A stretch of DNA of 64,000 bases from Enoplolaimus lenunculus (lineage: Eukaryota > Nematoda > Enoplea > Enoplida > Thoracostomopsidae): NCBI GenBank assembly GCA_030248215.1, contig JASANG010003724.1, positions 62,001 to 126,000 on the forward strand. The letters are read 5' to 3'. The translations under genes and the position numbers were made by a program. Every line of letters begins with the position of its first letter. Position 1 is the stretch's first letter. This document shows positions 22,517-34,900 of the stretch, piece by piece. The notes beneath the pieces are model-generated. The model ran no database searches. It saw only the letters and a program-made list of their open reading frames with translations, and was not told where the DNA came from.

Positions 22517-22686
22517 GGTCCCATGTTATTTTAAGGGACGTCCAAGTTTTCGATCGGTCTATGAAAGTTATACGTTTAAGAGTCTAGATTACATTTTTGC
22601 TTAGGCTTAGGAGCTCATTTTTGCAACGCTTTTAGGCTTAGGAATGCGCTAAATCTACTGTTACGCCCCTTAAAGTAACATTGGCC
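22517..22686. mobile_element. GGCC-type MITE, degenerate
   Basis: Left part TCCCATGTTATTTTAAGGG, right part CCCCTTAAAGTAACATTGGCC, and a core with several TTAGGC units. The flanks give no clear duplication. Confidence 0.6.
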
Positions 22687-22801
22687 GCGGAAGCTGTGAA
22701 GCAAGTCGCTTGCCATACCGCAATCGCCATGCAATGACGAATAGAACCAGTTGTAGTAATAAATTTGCATTATTATCAGTTTTATTTATACCCATTATAT
22801 A

Positions 22802-25330
22802 CGTATCCCAGTCGTAGTGGGACTACATGTATTGAGCGAAGCTCGAATACACGTAAGCAGTTATGCTAATATGCAAATTAGTTATTAGCTAACTATTCAT
22901 TTATTGGTTTTGGAGGTTTGTAAACAATTTATTCAGATTTTTCGCACTCAAAAACCCTTCAGTAACCCTAATAATTTGAGAAATAATTTAAAAAACCATG
23001 TTTTAGGCTTATCAGTTTAACAAATATGCAAATTAGATAATAGCTAACTATTCGATGATCGGTTTTGAAGGTTTGTAGACAATTTATTCAGATTCCTCAC
23101 ACCCAAAACTCCATTATTGCTGGAATTAGATTGCTTGTAATATTTAGTGAAATATTGCACAAACGCCTAAATTAGGCTTATCAATTATGCTTATATGCAA
23201 ATTATCTATTAGCTAACAACTCAATAATCGGTTTAAACATTTGTAAGCAATTTATTCAGATTCCTCGCACCCAAAAACTTTCAGTAAACCCTAATAATTA
23301 TTGAAGTAATTTAAAATGTCATAGTTTTGTCTAATCAATTAAGCTAGTATGCAAATTAGCTATTAGGTAACTAGTCAGTTATCGGTTTTGGAGGTTTGTA
23401 CATAATTTGCTTAAAATTTTAACGCTGTGTTTATTGAAATTATAAAATCGTTCGGTAGTGTCGTTTGGAATAATCGTGAACAGTTCCGATGTGGCGAGTC
23501 GGAGACAAAGTCAACACAGACGGTGACACAACGTGGCAACCGTGAAGCGTCAAACAGCAAAGCGAATAGCGTGATTTGTAGTCGCAGTCAGCGAAGAGAA
23601 TCTGAACTGCCGAATGTGAATCAAGATTCTGTTTCTAAAGCGCAACGCATGTATGCAGAGTGGATGTCGAACGGTCGCGAGGCACAGCGAACTAATGCTG
23701 CTGTCAGTAATAAACACGAGCTAAATATCCGGGAACTGTCCTACGAGAATTACTCAGAAGGAGCTAAATTCCGTGGCGGTTACAATCGAATCTGGCGCAT
23801 ACAAGCCCGACTGTAGTTCCGTTGACGACAATAACAAGCCGACGAAACGCCGAAGTTAAGGTCAGGGTTCGTTGCGACGACGGAGTTTGGAGCGAGCACA
23901 TCGGGTCATCGAAATGTGTCAATTGGAAAACAAGTCATTGCCAGCATTGTTAGAGAAGTGGCAGCCTAAACCGAAAGTAATGCAGCAAACGTCGTCACAA
24001 CGACCGTTAAACGCACAACAAGCGGTACTGCAGCAAGCAACAACGAGCACGGCAAGTGAGAGTGTTCACGCCGATGAACCAGTTAATCCACGAATGTACG
24101 ACAATCGAATGTGGGAAACTTATTTTGATCCTGACGGGGTCTACAAGCGTTCGGAGTGGCTATATCCTCCAGCATTTTCACGGGATCCTCTACATTTAAA
24201 TACTTCAGGTGGCAACCGACGCTTTCGCGTGTAACTGTTTTTTCATGCTTAATCATGTATTCGGTCTTGAACAATTTTATCTGGTTTATATCTTATTATT
24301 TGGTTTTATTATTTGAGAATTCTATCGTCGGGATACTGATTTGGGGTTACGATTTACGTTGATGTTACTACTTGGAGATATTGGTTGGGTTGTGAGGGTC
24401 ACAATTACGAAGAAGGAGCGAATGTAATGAAGCTGCTTTGTTTTGGCTAACGTTCCGAAGAATCTTAAAGAATTTATTCTGAAATGTCACATCTTCAAAT
24501 GATCAATGTATTTAAGCTGGTGCTCTGGAGTGCTGGGGGAGTTACACTTTGAAAAGTTGTATGTGCCGAAACTTTGTAATTTTATTATTTTGTTTTACAA
24601 GCTTGCTCACAACGCTTGCCGCTGTTGTAGTTAATCTGCACTGGTGGTAGCATACGCTTAAGTTTGAGCTATAACCTAAGATCGCCGGTGCGACTACGTG
24701 GGTTGAAAATTTAGCACTTGCAACCTGAGCAAGTTCTCCGTTCTAAGGTTTAAAACCGTTGCAATAATTTAAAAAGTGCTAATTTTGTCTTATCTATTAA
24801 GCTAATATGCAAATTAGCTATTAGCTAACTATTCAATTATCGGTTTTGAAGGCTTGTAAACAACGTATTCAGATTCCTCGCACCCAAAAGCCTTGAGTAA
24901 ACCCTAATAATTATTGAAATAATTTAAACTCCTAGTTCTGTCTAATCCATTAAGCTAATATGCAAATTAGCTATTAGCTAACTATTCAATTATCGGTTTT
25001 GAAGGCTTGTAAACAACGTATTCAGATTCCTCGCACTCAAAAGCCTTGAGTAAACCCTAATAATTATTGAAATAATTTAAACTCCTAGTTCTGTCTAATC
25101 CATTAAGCTAATATGCAAATTAGCTATTAGCTAAGTATTCAATTATCGGTTTTGGAGGTTTTTACACAATTTGTTTAAAATTTTAAAACCCTAATGCGAG
25201 GTTAACACCCCAAGATAATGGGCTTTCAAACAAAAAAGTTTTCCTGAGATTCATTTCGGACGGACATACGGACGGACGGACATAGACCTTTCGACCCCAG
25301 AATACAAAACATAAAACGCTTCGCTCAATG
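22802..25330 (+). mobile_element. Helentron-like element split by a unique segment
   Basis: The left terminus GTATCCCAGTCGTAGTGGG, then ATTGAGCGAAGCTCG, opens a run of about four tandem units (to about 23420). A unique segment of about 1.34 kb follows. A second run of three units (about 24765-25190; GCTAATATGC recurs at 24801, 24954 and 25107, period 153) leads to the right terminus with CGGACGGACGGACATAGACC and TACAAAACATAAAACGCTTCG. The first run closes with AATTTGCTTAAAATTTTAA, the sequence that normally precedes the right terminus. The locus may therefore be either one element holding a captured or inserted segment, or two elements, the first truncated. Confidence 0.6.
23427..24234 (+). 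CDS. Unidentified coding-like segment inside a Helentron-like element
   Basis: Two open plus-strand stretches, about 23430-23816 and 23861-24234, encode hydrophilic, Arg/Gln/Ser-rich sequence. Examples are KAQRMYAEWMSNGREAQRTN in the first, and RAHRVIEMCQLENKSLPALL and FDPDGVYKRSEWLYPP in the second. Codon use (CGA, CGT, CGC for Arg) resembles the two confirmed genes, not the AT-rich surroundings. The two stretches are in different frames. An 82-nt GT-AG interval (23779-23860) would join them in phase, but it lacks a pyrimidine tract and is shorter than the other introns in the window. No upstream start ATG is evident. No domain is recognised. It could be exons of a small gene, a captured gene fragment, or a pseudogene. 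Confidence 0.4.
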
Positions 25331-25417
25331 ACTTTGTAACAGCGAGACTATGCAAGTATAAATATAAAGCATTTTAATTGATATGTATTAAATTCACTGA
25401 AACCATGCTTTAGATAA

Positions 25418-25759
25418 CAAGGTACAACGGAAGATCTGCCTCCGGCTCGGGCAGAAAATTGACCTCCGCCTACGGTAGAATTTTTACTGGAGGTTCTCGC
25501 AATTTCGGAAGTGAAATTTTGCATACTTTCATAAAATTTATGTTTGGATGGTTTCGATTTAACTTTTGACACAATTTTGAGGAAATTGCCGCGATTTCGT
25601 AAAAAATACGCGCAAACCCAAACGATTTAATAAGACATACAGATATTTGCTAAAATTAACAAATTAAGCATCATTTCAAATACCTAATTTCGCCTCACCG
25701 GCTCCGGCAGGTTTTGTTGACCTCCGGATCCGGTACTTTTTGCCTCCGGTTGCACCCTG
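25418..25759. mobile_element. hAT-like MITE, CCGGAG subfamily, diverged
   Basis: The left end CAAGGTACAACGGAAGATC and right end CCTCCGGTTGCACCCTG frame an interior like the sister copy at 22110. The flanks TTAGATAA and ACAGATGA match only in part. Confidence 0.65.
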
Positions 25760-25819
25760 ACAGATGAATGGAGCAGTTCTGGTTATAAATTAGTCTAAAT
25801 TTCGCGCTAATTATAAGAG

Positions 25820-25965
25820 CAGTGGCGGTCCCAGGATTTTTTCAGGGAAGGGGTACTCCTAATATGCATTGCAAGTGGGCATTACGTAATTTTTTCGCCT
25901 CAGCCACCTACAAAACATTTCGCTGGAGGATTGGCCACCCAAGCCACCACCCTGCGACCGCCCTG
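25820..25965. mobile_element. Short hAT-like element
   Basis: CAGTGGCGGTCCCAGG at the left and CCTGCGACCGCCCTGG at the right form imperfect inverted termini of hAT type. It lies just downstream of the ABCB stop codon and may fall within the 3' UTR. No target duplication is clear. Confidence 0.55.
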
Positions 25966-25998
25966 GTATACACATAATTATTTGCTGCAAAATGCTAT

Positions 25999-28900
25999 TT
26001 ATCTACTTGCTTCAATATTTTGTTTTCGAATCAATTCATAGTAAATTCCTCGCTTTGCAACCAGCTCGTTGTGCGTACCTTAAAGAAAAAATTTTGCAAC
26101 AAATTTCACTTAACGCATTGAAATCGGAATACAAAAAATGTGGTTAAAACTGAAACTATAGTTTACTCTTAAAATTCAAAGACTTCAAAATCTCAAAATA
26201 TAAAACTACTGAATAAATAAGTTTATGCTTAGGCTGGCTCATGTAAAGATCAGGGGCGAAACGTTTTTATGCGGGACTAGAATAGAGTAAAGCTTTTAAG
26301 CTTTAGACTTATTTTTTGCTTGGCTTAGGCTTACGCTTAGGCGTAGGAATTAACTCATTCTTATGCTACGCTTAGTATAGGCTTAGGGCTTAGGCTTAGG
26401 CTTTAGGCTTAGGAAAATGCTTATAATACTGTTCCGCCCCTGCTCTTTACATTGGCCCTTAGGCTTAATAAAAGCTTTGTATTTGTTCATAGTATGACGC
26501 TGCCTGAGGCCCATGTATAGGACAGGTCCTTCCCAATTTCCTGGGTAATATCCCAATTTTCTAAAATCGCAATATTACAGGTAATATCCGAATTTCCCAA
26601 ATTCCTAAAATCGCAATATATATTTCGATATCTCGATTTTGCTTGCATAATCTCAATATCCTGGAATAATCAGAATGGGCTTTTAGGCTGAGTCTTAGGT
26701 TCAGGCTCTGGCTTAGGCTTCATTTCCATCTTAATAAGTTTAGGCTATTCAGAGGTTTTGGTTTACGCTCTATTTTAAGTTTGGGCCTGAGCCTGAAACT
26801 TTTAAAGTGTAGTTGTATTTTTAGACTGTATTTTTGCAGCTTTAGTATGAGAATCGTTAGAGCGAAGGGTTTGTGGGCGGCAGCCCCCATTCTTCGTAGG
26901 GTCCCTTAAAATTACGGAGGGTTCAAGGGGTGAAAAACCTTCTTAAAAAAGTTGGCTGCGCCCAAAATCGTAATTTCCCGGATATATTCGAATTTCCCAG
27001 AATCCCAATTTCCCGGGTAATGTTAAGATCCCAATTTTCCAATAACCCCGAGCGAAAAAGGTTGCACCCAAAAATCCCAATTTCCCAGGTAATATCTGAA
27101 TTTCCCAAAATCCCAATTTTCCAGGAAACAGCGTATTTTGGGAGGGACCTCTTCACTACATGGGATCTGCCTGAAAACATGCACTTACCCGATTCAACCA
27201 CTTTTCCTTCTTTCAAAACGGCAATTTTGTCTGCACTTTGCACGGTGGACAAACGATGCGCTATAATAATTGCTGTTCTACCTTTTCGAGCACGATCTAA
27301 TGCTTCTTGGACTATCTGAAACAAAATGATTTCGTACAATTATATCTAACAAATTGTATGATAAACAATGTTATTGCAAGTCTGCGACTCGCTCCGATGA
27401 ACCTTTTGCTGGTGTCGTACAGTTTCTTTACATAGATAATTCGTCACTCGCAAAACGTGGTCTTGTCCAATGAGTCTGCTTGTATTTTTCTCCATTTTTC
27501 AGTGTAAGTATATTTGCGTAGATCTCCGCAAAAAAACTGAAGAAGACCATTAGGCCGTACCGGCGGGCGAACGCAGGTCGGGTAAAAAAATTTCAACCAC
27601 GGGTAAAGACTCGTATCACGCGGGTAAAAATTCACAGTTTTTACCCGCGCCAACCTTTTAAGTATTAAGGTGTATTAAGGTGCAAAACATACGCTATTGT
27701 TTGTTTTAATACTTCTGGTCAGTTGCTGTCCGGTGCTTTAATATTTAGTTGAGTTTGAAATTTAGTTGTCACCATCGTCGGGCAGTGTTCCCTTTACGCT
27801 ATATAGCGGTAATTTTCAAACAAATGTGTGTATAGTACGACTTTTAATTAAAAAGTTGTAATTGTTATATGGTTAATTAGAATTTTGGTTCAACTGTGGT
27901 TTACGCGATAAATCGAATACAAAACACTGGATGTTTGCACTGAATAGGACATTCATGCAGCCGATCAATAACTCTGCTCCGGGTGCTTTGGCCAACGGCC
28001 TTGCTTAAAAAAGTTTTTTGCGCGATGTTCTGGCAATTTCGGTAGTGAAATTATTCACTATTGATTGAAATGTGTGTTATTCAGTGAGTTTGTTTTTAAC
28101 CTGGGGTAATTTTTAAGTCAAAATTACCGAAACTCGAAAAAGGCGGCACAACAGCGGTTTGACAATAATTCGCTGTGATTATATATGTGGCTTTCAGTCA
28201 AATGACTTGTTTCTAGTAAACTTTCACGCGTAAAATTCGTTGAAGCAATACGCAAAACTTCATTAAACTGCAAATAACCTGCTATCTTTACTATACCGGT
28301 TTAGCTTCAGACGCGGGTAAAAGGTGAGTTGCGGGTAAATCTTTTTTGTGCGGGTATTCCCGAAGGTGAAAATTTTTTATTTGCGTGGGTAAAGCGTGGG
28401 TCGGGTAATATAATCCTTACCCACAGCCTACTATGATTTCGCAGCAAATAGCACATACTTTTTCACTTTCCGTATCCAATGCTGATGTAGCTTCGTCTAG
28501 CAGTAAAATCTTTGGTTGTCTAATCAACGCTCGCGCTATCGCGACTCGTTGTTTCTGTCCACCAGAAAGCTGAGTCCCTTTTTCGCCAACTTTCGTATCG
28601 TAACCCTAAATTGTTTACTTTTATTTTAAGTTACTGTCTGCGACGCCCAAGCATTAATCCCAAAGAAACCACACGAGACGAAGAGGGATCATAACTCGCC
28701 CAGTGGTATTTTGGATGACAGTTGAGTTTCTCAAATTTAACCTAAGCTTGCTTGTCAGACATACCGCACAATTCTCTTTAGCCAATTCCTAATGAGTGCT
28801 TGACCGCGTTGTTTATATTACTCGCTTGATGAATGTTGTCAGCTTGCAGCACCGAATGAAATCTTATTTAGGTAAATACGAAAAACACCAGACGCAACGG

Positions 28901-31900
28901 TCTTGTTTAAACTCAAACACATGAAGACGTGCTGAACATCTATTTTTGATATAGTTGTGATCGCTTAATCAATGCCAAAAATAATTTACGCTAATATCAT
29001 TTTATCCAGTATTAAAACCACATTTTGAGTTCAAATTTGTCCTCGGCAAGAACTGCCAAAATACACTATTTATGAGTAAAAGGTCTAAAACACATCAGTA
29101 CAAAATACACCTGCTGAAAACGTACATCTGGCAAAGACGTAATAAACTCATGAATGTTTGCTGACGTTGCGGCTTGCACGATTTGTGCATGGGTGACATC
29201 TGTAGGTAAACCGTAGGAAATGTTATCACGAATACTGCTATCGAACAAAACTGGCTCTTGGCTGACAATTGAAATTTGATCACGTAAATATTTGATATTG
29301 ATGTTTCTAATGTCAAAGTCGTCAAGTAACTAAAACTTAAAATTTCTCAATTACTATTAACTTTACTTGAAATTATGTAAGGCAGAGATTGCCTAACGGG
29401 CGGATAAGTGATTTGCACTTCCATAACTTTTAGGGTAAGCAAAATTGAGCCCCCGCTGGAAAAATTTTAGTCCTCCCCCTAGAAAACTTTCAACCTTGCT
29501 TGCAAGTCCCTAAAAACTTTTGAATGCCCCTCCTAAAAAAATTTTAGCCCCCCTAGCATGGTGAGCTGGCTACAGTCCTGCTTGGCAAACCTCATGTAAA
29601 AATATTTACCTTTAGAATCCAGAAGGTCATTCTAAAGCCTGTTAGCAGTGCTTTTTAGTGTCGCTTTAGAAATTTCAGGGGAATATAAATTCTCTATGCA
29701 TCCTCTATATACTCTCCTGACTCTAAGACGCCGTACTGTAGTGACCCGAATAAGAGGGGGACTCATATTTATTTGGCCTCTTCAGAGGGTACCCCCCTTT
29801 TTTATTCGGTTACGGGTTGTTATTTGTTTAACCCACGCTCCGCCACCCTTCGTTACTGATATATCCGGTACTGCAACTATCCGTTGAATTAAACGTTTAT
29901 TTGTCTTGCGTCAATAGCTTGAGCGATCATGCAAGGTTAATATACTTAGGAATGTCCTTTCAAAATTTAAGTACGCCTTAAAGATTCGAACTCAATTTTA
30001 TTTGGTCCTGGAGTCATTTATGCGCTACAATTAGGGTTAATTGACATTTATGGACTCCGATTAGGGTTTTATGGACTCTATCCGCTTACGGACTCCTATT
30101 AGGGATACGGTCTCCCTATTGATTGGTACTCAAAATGGGAACCCACCACCCTCTCATTACCCCTCTCCCTCTTCTTCTTGTTACTACAGTACGCTGACGT
30201 TTGTTATGCTTACAATCTGTCCTGCGTTGGGATCGTAAAACCGTTCAAGAAGATTGACCGTTGTACTTTTACCACAGCCCGATTGTCCAACAATCGCTAG
30301 CGTTTGCCCAGCTTCGATTTGAATATCAAAATTTTTCAAAATATCAATGTTCGCTCGTGTCGGATAATGGAAAACAATTTCGGAAAAGTTGACATTTCCA
30401 GTTAAATCCTGTAAACAAAAACAGTTGCGTACAAAAATCCAGTATTGCAATCGAATAAATATCCACATTTATTTGGTTACACGTCGAATTTAAGCCGTAG
30501 TTTCACTTGTGGTCATCATAAACTTTAATTGTACACTCTTAACATATTCTGCGCTAGTTTGCAAGCGCTAGTTTGCAAAGAACCAATACTAAACAGCCCT
30601 CTCTATTTCATTGGTGTAATTTTGTAGAGTGGGTTGAGAAATTAGGCAATACAAACGGTTTCATGAATTAAATTTTTTCAAAAATAAGAGACTACTGTAC
30701 AACTGCCAAAATTTGGCTGGATTTGAACTCAGTCGCGATACTCATTCAATGTTGCCTCCTTAGATATTCTTATTTTATAAAATTTAAAACTCGCAGTTTC
30801 TTTCCTATTTTTAAATTTTAATCATCTACTCAGCAGTATATTTGCAAACATATTTCAGGCAATTTGTAAGAGTTCTAAACCTAAGCTTAAGCCTAAGCCT
30901 AAGCCTAAGCCTAAGCCTAAGCCTTTAAAATTAACTCGTTAATTACGCTGTGTACTACATTAACGCTTTATTAATAATCACCGATAGCTTACTGGTTTTA
31001 AACCATTCGTAGAATAACTGTCAATTTTCGGTTCTTCGTTAAGCATTTTAAACATTAGCGCTCCACACAAACGAGCTTTAGCATATTCCCCAAAGTATGC
31101 AGTCGCGGTTCCAATTGTGACACTCGCAAACACGATTGAATTGAAAACCCTAAATGAAAGTATTTTAATTTGGGCATGGCGGATGTGGCTGCTCCCTTCC
31201 CATATTTTCAGTCGCAAATGCTATGTCCAGGACATCCGCTTATAAACAAGAGGTATGTAGGTAAGTCGGTATATGTGCATGGTAACTGTAAGTAAAGCAA
31301 AACACTGGCATACATGTGAATAAAGTGATAAAAATGAGAAATTATTGCAATCGATAACATGGTATAGTGGTAGCACGCTCGACTCGAGTGCAGGAGGACC
31401 CAGTTGGATCGCGGATCCCCAACGTAATCCACAACTTTGAGTACAACTTCAGACTTGGATCGTGCAGTGAGTCTACTTTTATTACACTTCAACAATAAGT
31501 ATCACATACACATTGCATGATATCATTCGAAGCATCGGGCATTGATCTCGAGTCTTTGGTAAAATAACATCATAGTTTAGAATTGCAGCATTTATATACG
31601 TTTTGTATTATGCCTTAGTACTGAAGTACATAAACTAACTTGAACACATTGCTTGGTTCCATTGCTCCTTGAAGCACTAAGTAGCCACCATATCGAAACG
31701 CTGCGGCGTACAGGAAATAAAAACAAGACTGAGCCAGTGCATAACCCGCACCGTTGATGTGACATGTTCTCATTTGAGTTCTGAAACACTTAAAGTTCAC
31801 AGAATGTTGTTTGCTTCTTGGTTGTCGTTCAGAAGAATGTATCATTAAATTTTTTCAACAAAGAAATAAAATTTGTTTTTCTCTAATATAAACTAATATA

Positions 31901-34900
31901 AACGTAGTGTCATGAATGTCGAACTTTCATAAAATGCAACTGATTTGGCAAATGTTAAACATGTTTGGTTAAAAGTAGACTAAAAGACTATTGAAACCGT
32001 CGCAAGAGCGATCGAATCTATTTTGCGTATTTAGATGCTGTTAAAGATAGATTCGGCTTAATAAAGTTGTTATTCTTCATACGGGCATTGAATTGCGCTA
32101 AATATTAATGATATTATAAATAATTGTTCTATGCTGGAACGGTGCTCAAAATACGTATGTGAGTCGTTCCAGCTTTAATGATATGACATCTGCCATGTTG
32201 CATCGCGGTGACCACAGTTTGCCTTTGAGGCAAAAAGGCTTGTTTCATAGCATGACCAGACCGGTAGCCAACTCAGCTTGCTAGAGGGCTGAAGATTGTT
32301 AGGAGGGCTAGGTATACAAGGATTTGCAATAACCCCACAACAAGCGCGTTTAAAACATTTCTACGAGGGGGTCGGGCAAACCTGTTCTAGGGAATGACTC
32401 CCTGGCCCCTGACTTTTAAAATTCACCCACCCTTGTACAAAATATATATTTCACAAATTCAAATTTGAATTTTCAGCTGAAAATAGCTCCTAAGCTGCCT
32501 TGACTTTGCGATATAGATAATTAGGTGGGCATCGGTAGTACCGTATGAATATTATGATCCTATGATTTCTTTCGCTTAATGGCTGAATATTGATCAAAAC
32601 GTACTTGTAAGGTTTTACCAATAAAGCACAAAATTGATCATAAAATTCTTTTTCTCTTGTTAAATACTGTACAGTTTTGACATTTTCAATACTTTCAGTA
32701 GCCACCTAGAAAAAAACCCCGCATCATAATCTACGTCATCGCAAATGTTGCCATGCGTTAAGTATTACAATTTCGTTAGGTTTTTAACCAGGTCAAGTAA
32801 CATCTCTCGACTGTAAACAACTCGCTCGGAGTTGATGATATGGTTCGAAATTGTTTTTAACCTTTATCGATGTGATTGACGTGAAAAAACCCTTGTAACA
32901 GAATAATCGTGCACGGCTAAAGTCGGAAAGTCGAGGAACATATGGAACCATGAAATCACAATTCAAACACTGATCGATCCCTGTCAAAAACTATATGTAT
33001 TTGTGTGAAGTTTGAAACTGTGGCCGATATGAAGACCAGGAGCGGAGAGTTTTTCTGCGGGACTAGAAAAGAGTAAGCTTAAGCTATAGACTAATTTTTT
33101 GCTTGGCTTAGGCCTAGGCTTAGGAATGTACTCATTCTTACGCTTAGGTTTAGGCTTAGGTTTAGGCTTAGGAATATGCTTATAATACTGTTCCGCTCAT
33201 GTTCTTTACACTGGCCGAAACTGTTTGAGCTTTCTTTGACTCACATAGAATTTGGCCATTTATTTACACATATATTCACTTGAGATGCAAATACAGTTTC
33301 AGCGTGTGCGATACAGATTACGGTAGTCGGAGTTAAGAACTATAAAATTCCACTGATGGATCCAAGGGCGGAGGTCAACCTAGCAGCTTAACACTGACTA
33401 TAACCAAAATTTTCCACTAAGATTAAGTGGTAAAATTCCGTTTAACTTTTCGCTCACATCAAACGCGACTGTAGTGCACTGCTGGATCCTTTCGCAATTA
33501 TTGTTCCGTAACAAACCAGTTTCATGTACAGTTATTAAGGTACCTTGCCAGCATCTTCTAATAACCGATTGTCTTTCATTGCATGACCATGTCTTATTTT
33601 CATGTTAACAAAGCTTGCAACTCCCATCACCGGTAGAAATGCGAGCACCAACAGCGCTAATTGCCATCCGTATATAAATCCAATTATAATTCCAGCAATC
33701 ATTGATACTATTGATGACAGTACACCAGAAAACCGAAAATCAAACGCCTGAAATTAGCTTTAAACGTTTGCTATTTTTTTAACCGTCCAATATTCTTAAA
33801 ATTCATTTTAGAAACCCACAGAAAGTAGCGTACTAAATTATCGTTAACACTTTGTTAATCTAATATATAAATTAACTGTTTTCCACTGTTTTTAAGCACT
33901 GGTCTCTATTAAATTCCGAAAACAATGACCAACCAAATCTGCTTAAACGGAAAATTGATTGTTAAATTGACAAGTTTGCTTAGTATTCTAAAAAAAAATT
34001 AAAATTTGAAGCCCTAAAATACATCCCATCAGCCCGCAACCAAGAACTGTTTAGTAAATGTCTCAAGAGAATTTGTATAGTGGTATAATAAAATGAAATT
34101 TTTCTACATATGAGTATGAGTTCAATGACACCCACATCACCCGCTGTTGTTGTGGCCCTGAAAAAATACAGCCGGATGTGCACAAATACCGTTTTAATTG
34201 CAGGAGTATCAGTCGACAACCTGGTGCACAGTTTGCCAGTACTGTGTCGTTCATTGTCAAAATATGTTCCATCCATACGAAGTATATTCCCAAAAACTCG
34301 TAATCGTAAACGCATCGTAAAATTCTCGCCTGCATACGACAAAAAGTACATCTGAAATCACAAATATTGGCTGAGTTTCTGAACTACTTAAGTACGATTT
34401 TGTACTTTTATGTGCATAGCATTTACTTAAACAAATTTATCATTTCTAAAAGCGTACTAAAGTTAAGCAAATATTTAAGTCACTGACCAAATTTAATCTG
34501 TTGCAGAGTATTACAGTCCAGGTGTACTAACTTTGGTTTAGTTGACATTTTAGATTCGTTGCGCCTCTATAATATCAAGCAAAATTATGGCTTAAAGCTT
34601 TGGTGCCTTTGCCAACATTAAATTAAATTTTTTTGCGTGGTAAATACGTAATTTTAAATTAAAATCGAACAGTATACCACAACGACAAAGTCGGAAAATT
34701 TAAACAGCATTGTCATACAAATAAATTGATCACAAATTACTCATGTTGATCTTACATCTACACATAACAGAATGCTAACAGTTTACAAAAACAACGAGTT
34801 ACATTTGAGTACTCAAAGAATCTGTTCAAATGAGTTTAATTCACAAAGTTAAAAATTAAAAACCGGTTTACTATCTGCCTGGGCGTCGAAAGGCAGCTTC

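Larger units (their letters stand above)
20715..25998. other. Convergent intergenic interval
   Basis: The 3' ends of the plus-strand V-ATPase gene and the minus-strand ABCB gene face each other across 5.3 kb. The interval contains GGCC MITEs (21080-21219, 22517-22686), hAT-like elements (22110-22428, 25418-25759, 25820-25965) and a Helentron-like element (22802-25330) enclosing a coding-like segment. The stretch 21228-22101 is AT-rich and shows nothing recognisable. Confidence 0.7.

Noticed and set aside
23427-24234. Assigning a named function to the coding-like segment
   Set aside because: No recognisable domain or motif, and the two open stretches are in different frames with only a weak candidate intron between them.
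22802-25330. Regularly spaced repeats as a CRISPR-like array
   Set aside because: Units are 150-175 bp tandem repeats without short direct repeats and unique spacers, and the genome is an animal's.
30872-30930. CCTAAG hexamer run as a telomere or interstitial telomere
   Set aside because: The hexamer is a core of dispersed MITEs in this window and the runs are short, so it is no evidence for a chromosome end or for a nematode host.
31355-31435. tRNA-like string ATGGTATAGTGGTAGCAC with GGACCCAGTTGGATC
   Set aside because: The A-box-like part is good, but the T loop lacks TTCGA and no acceptor stem forms. At most it is a tRNA-derived relic.
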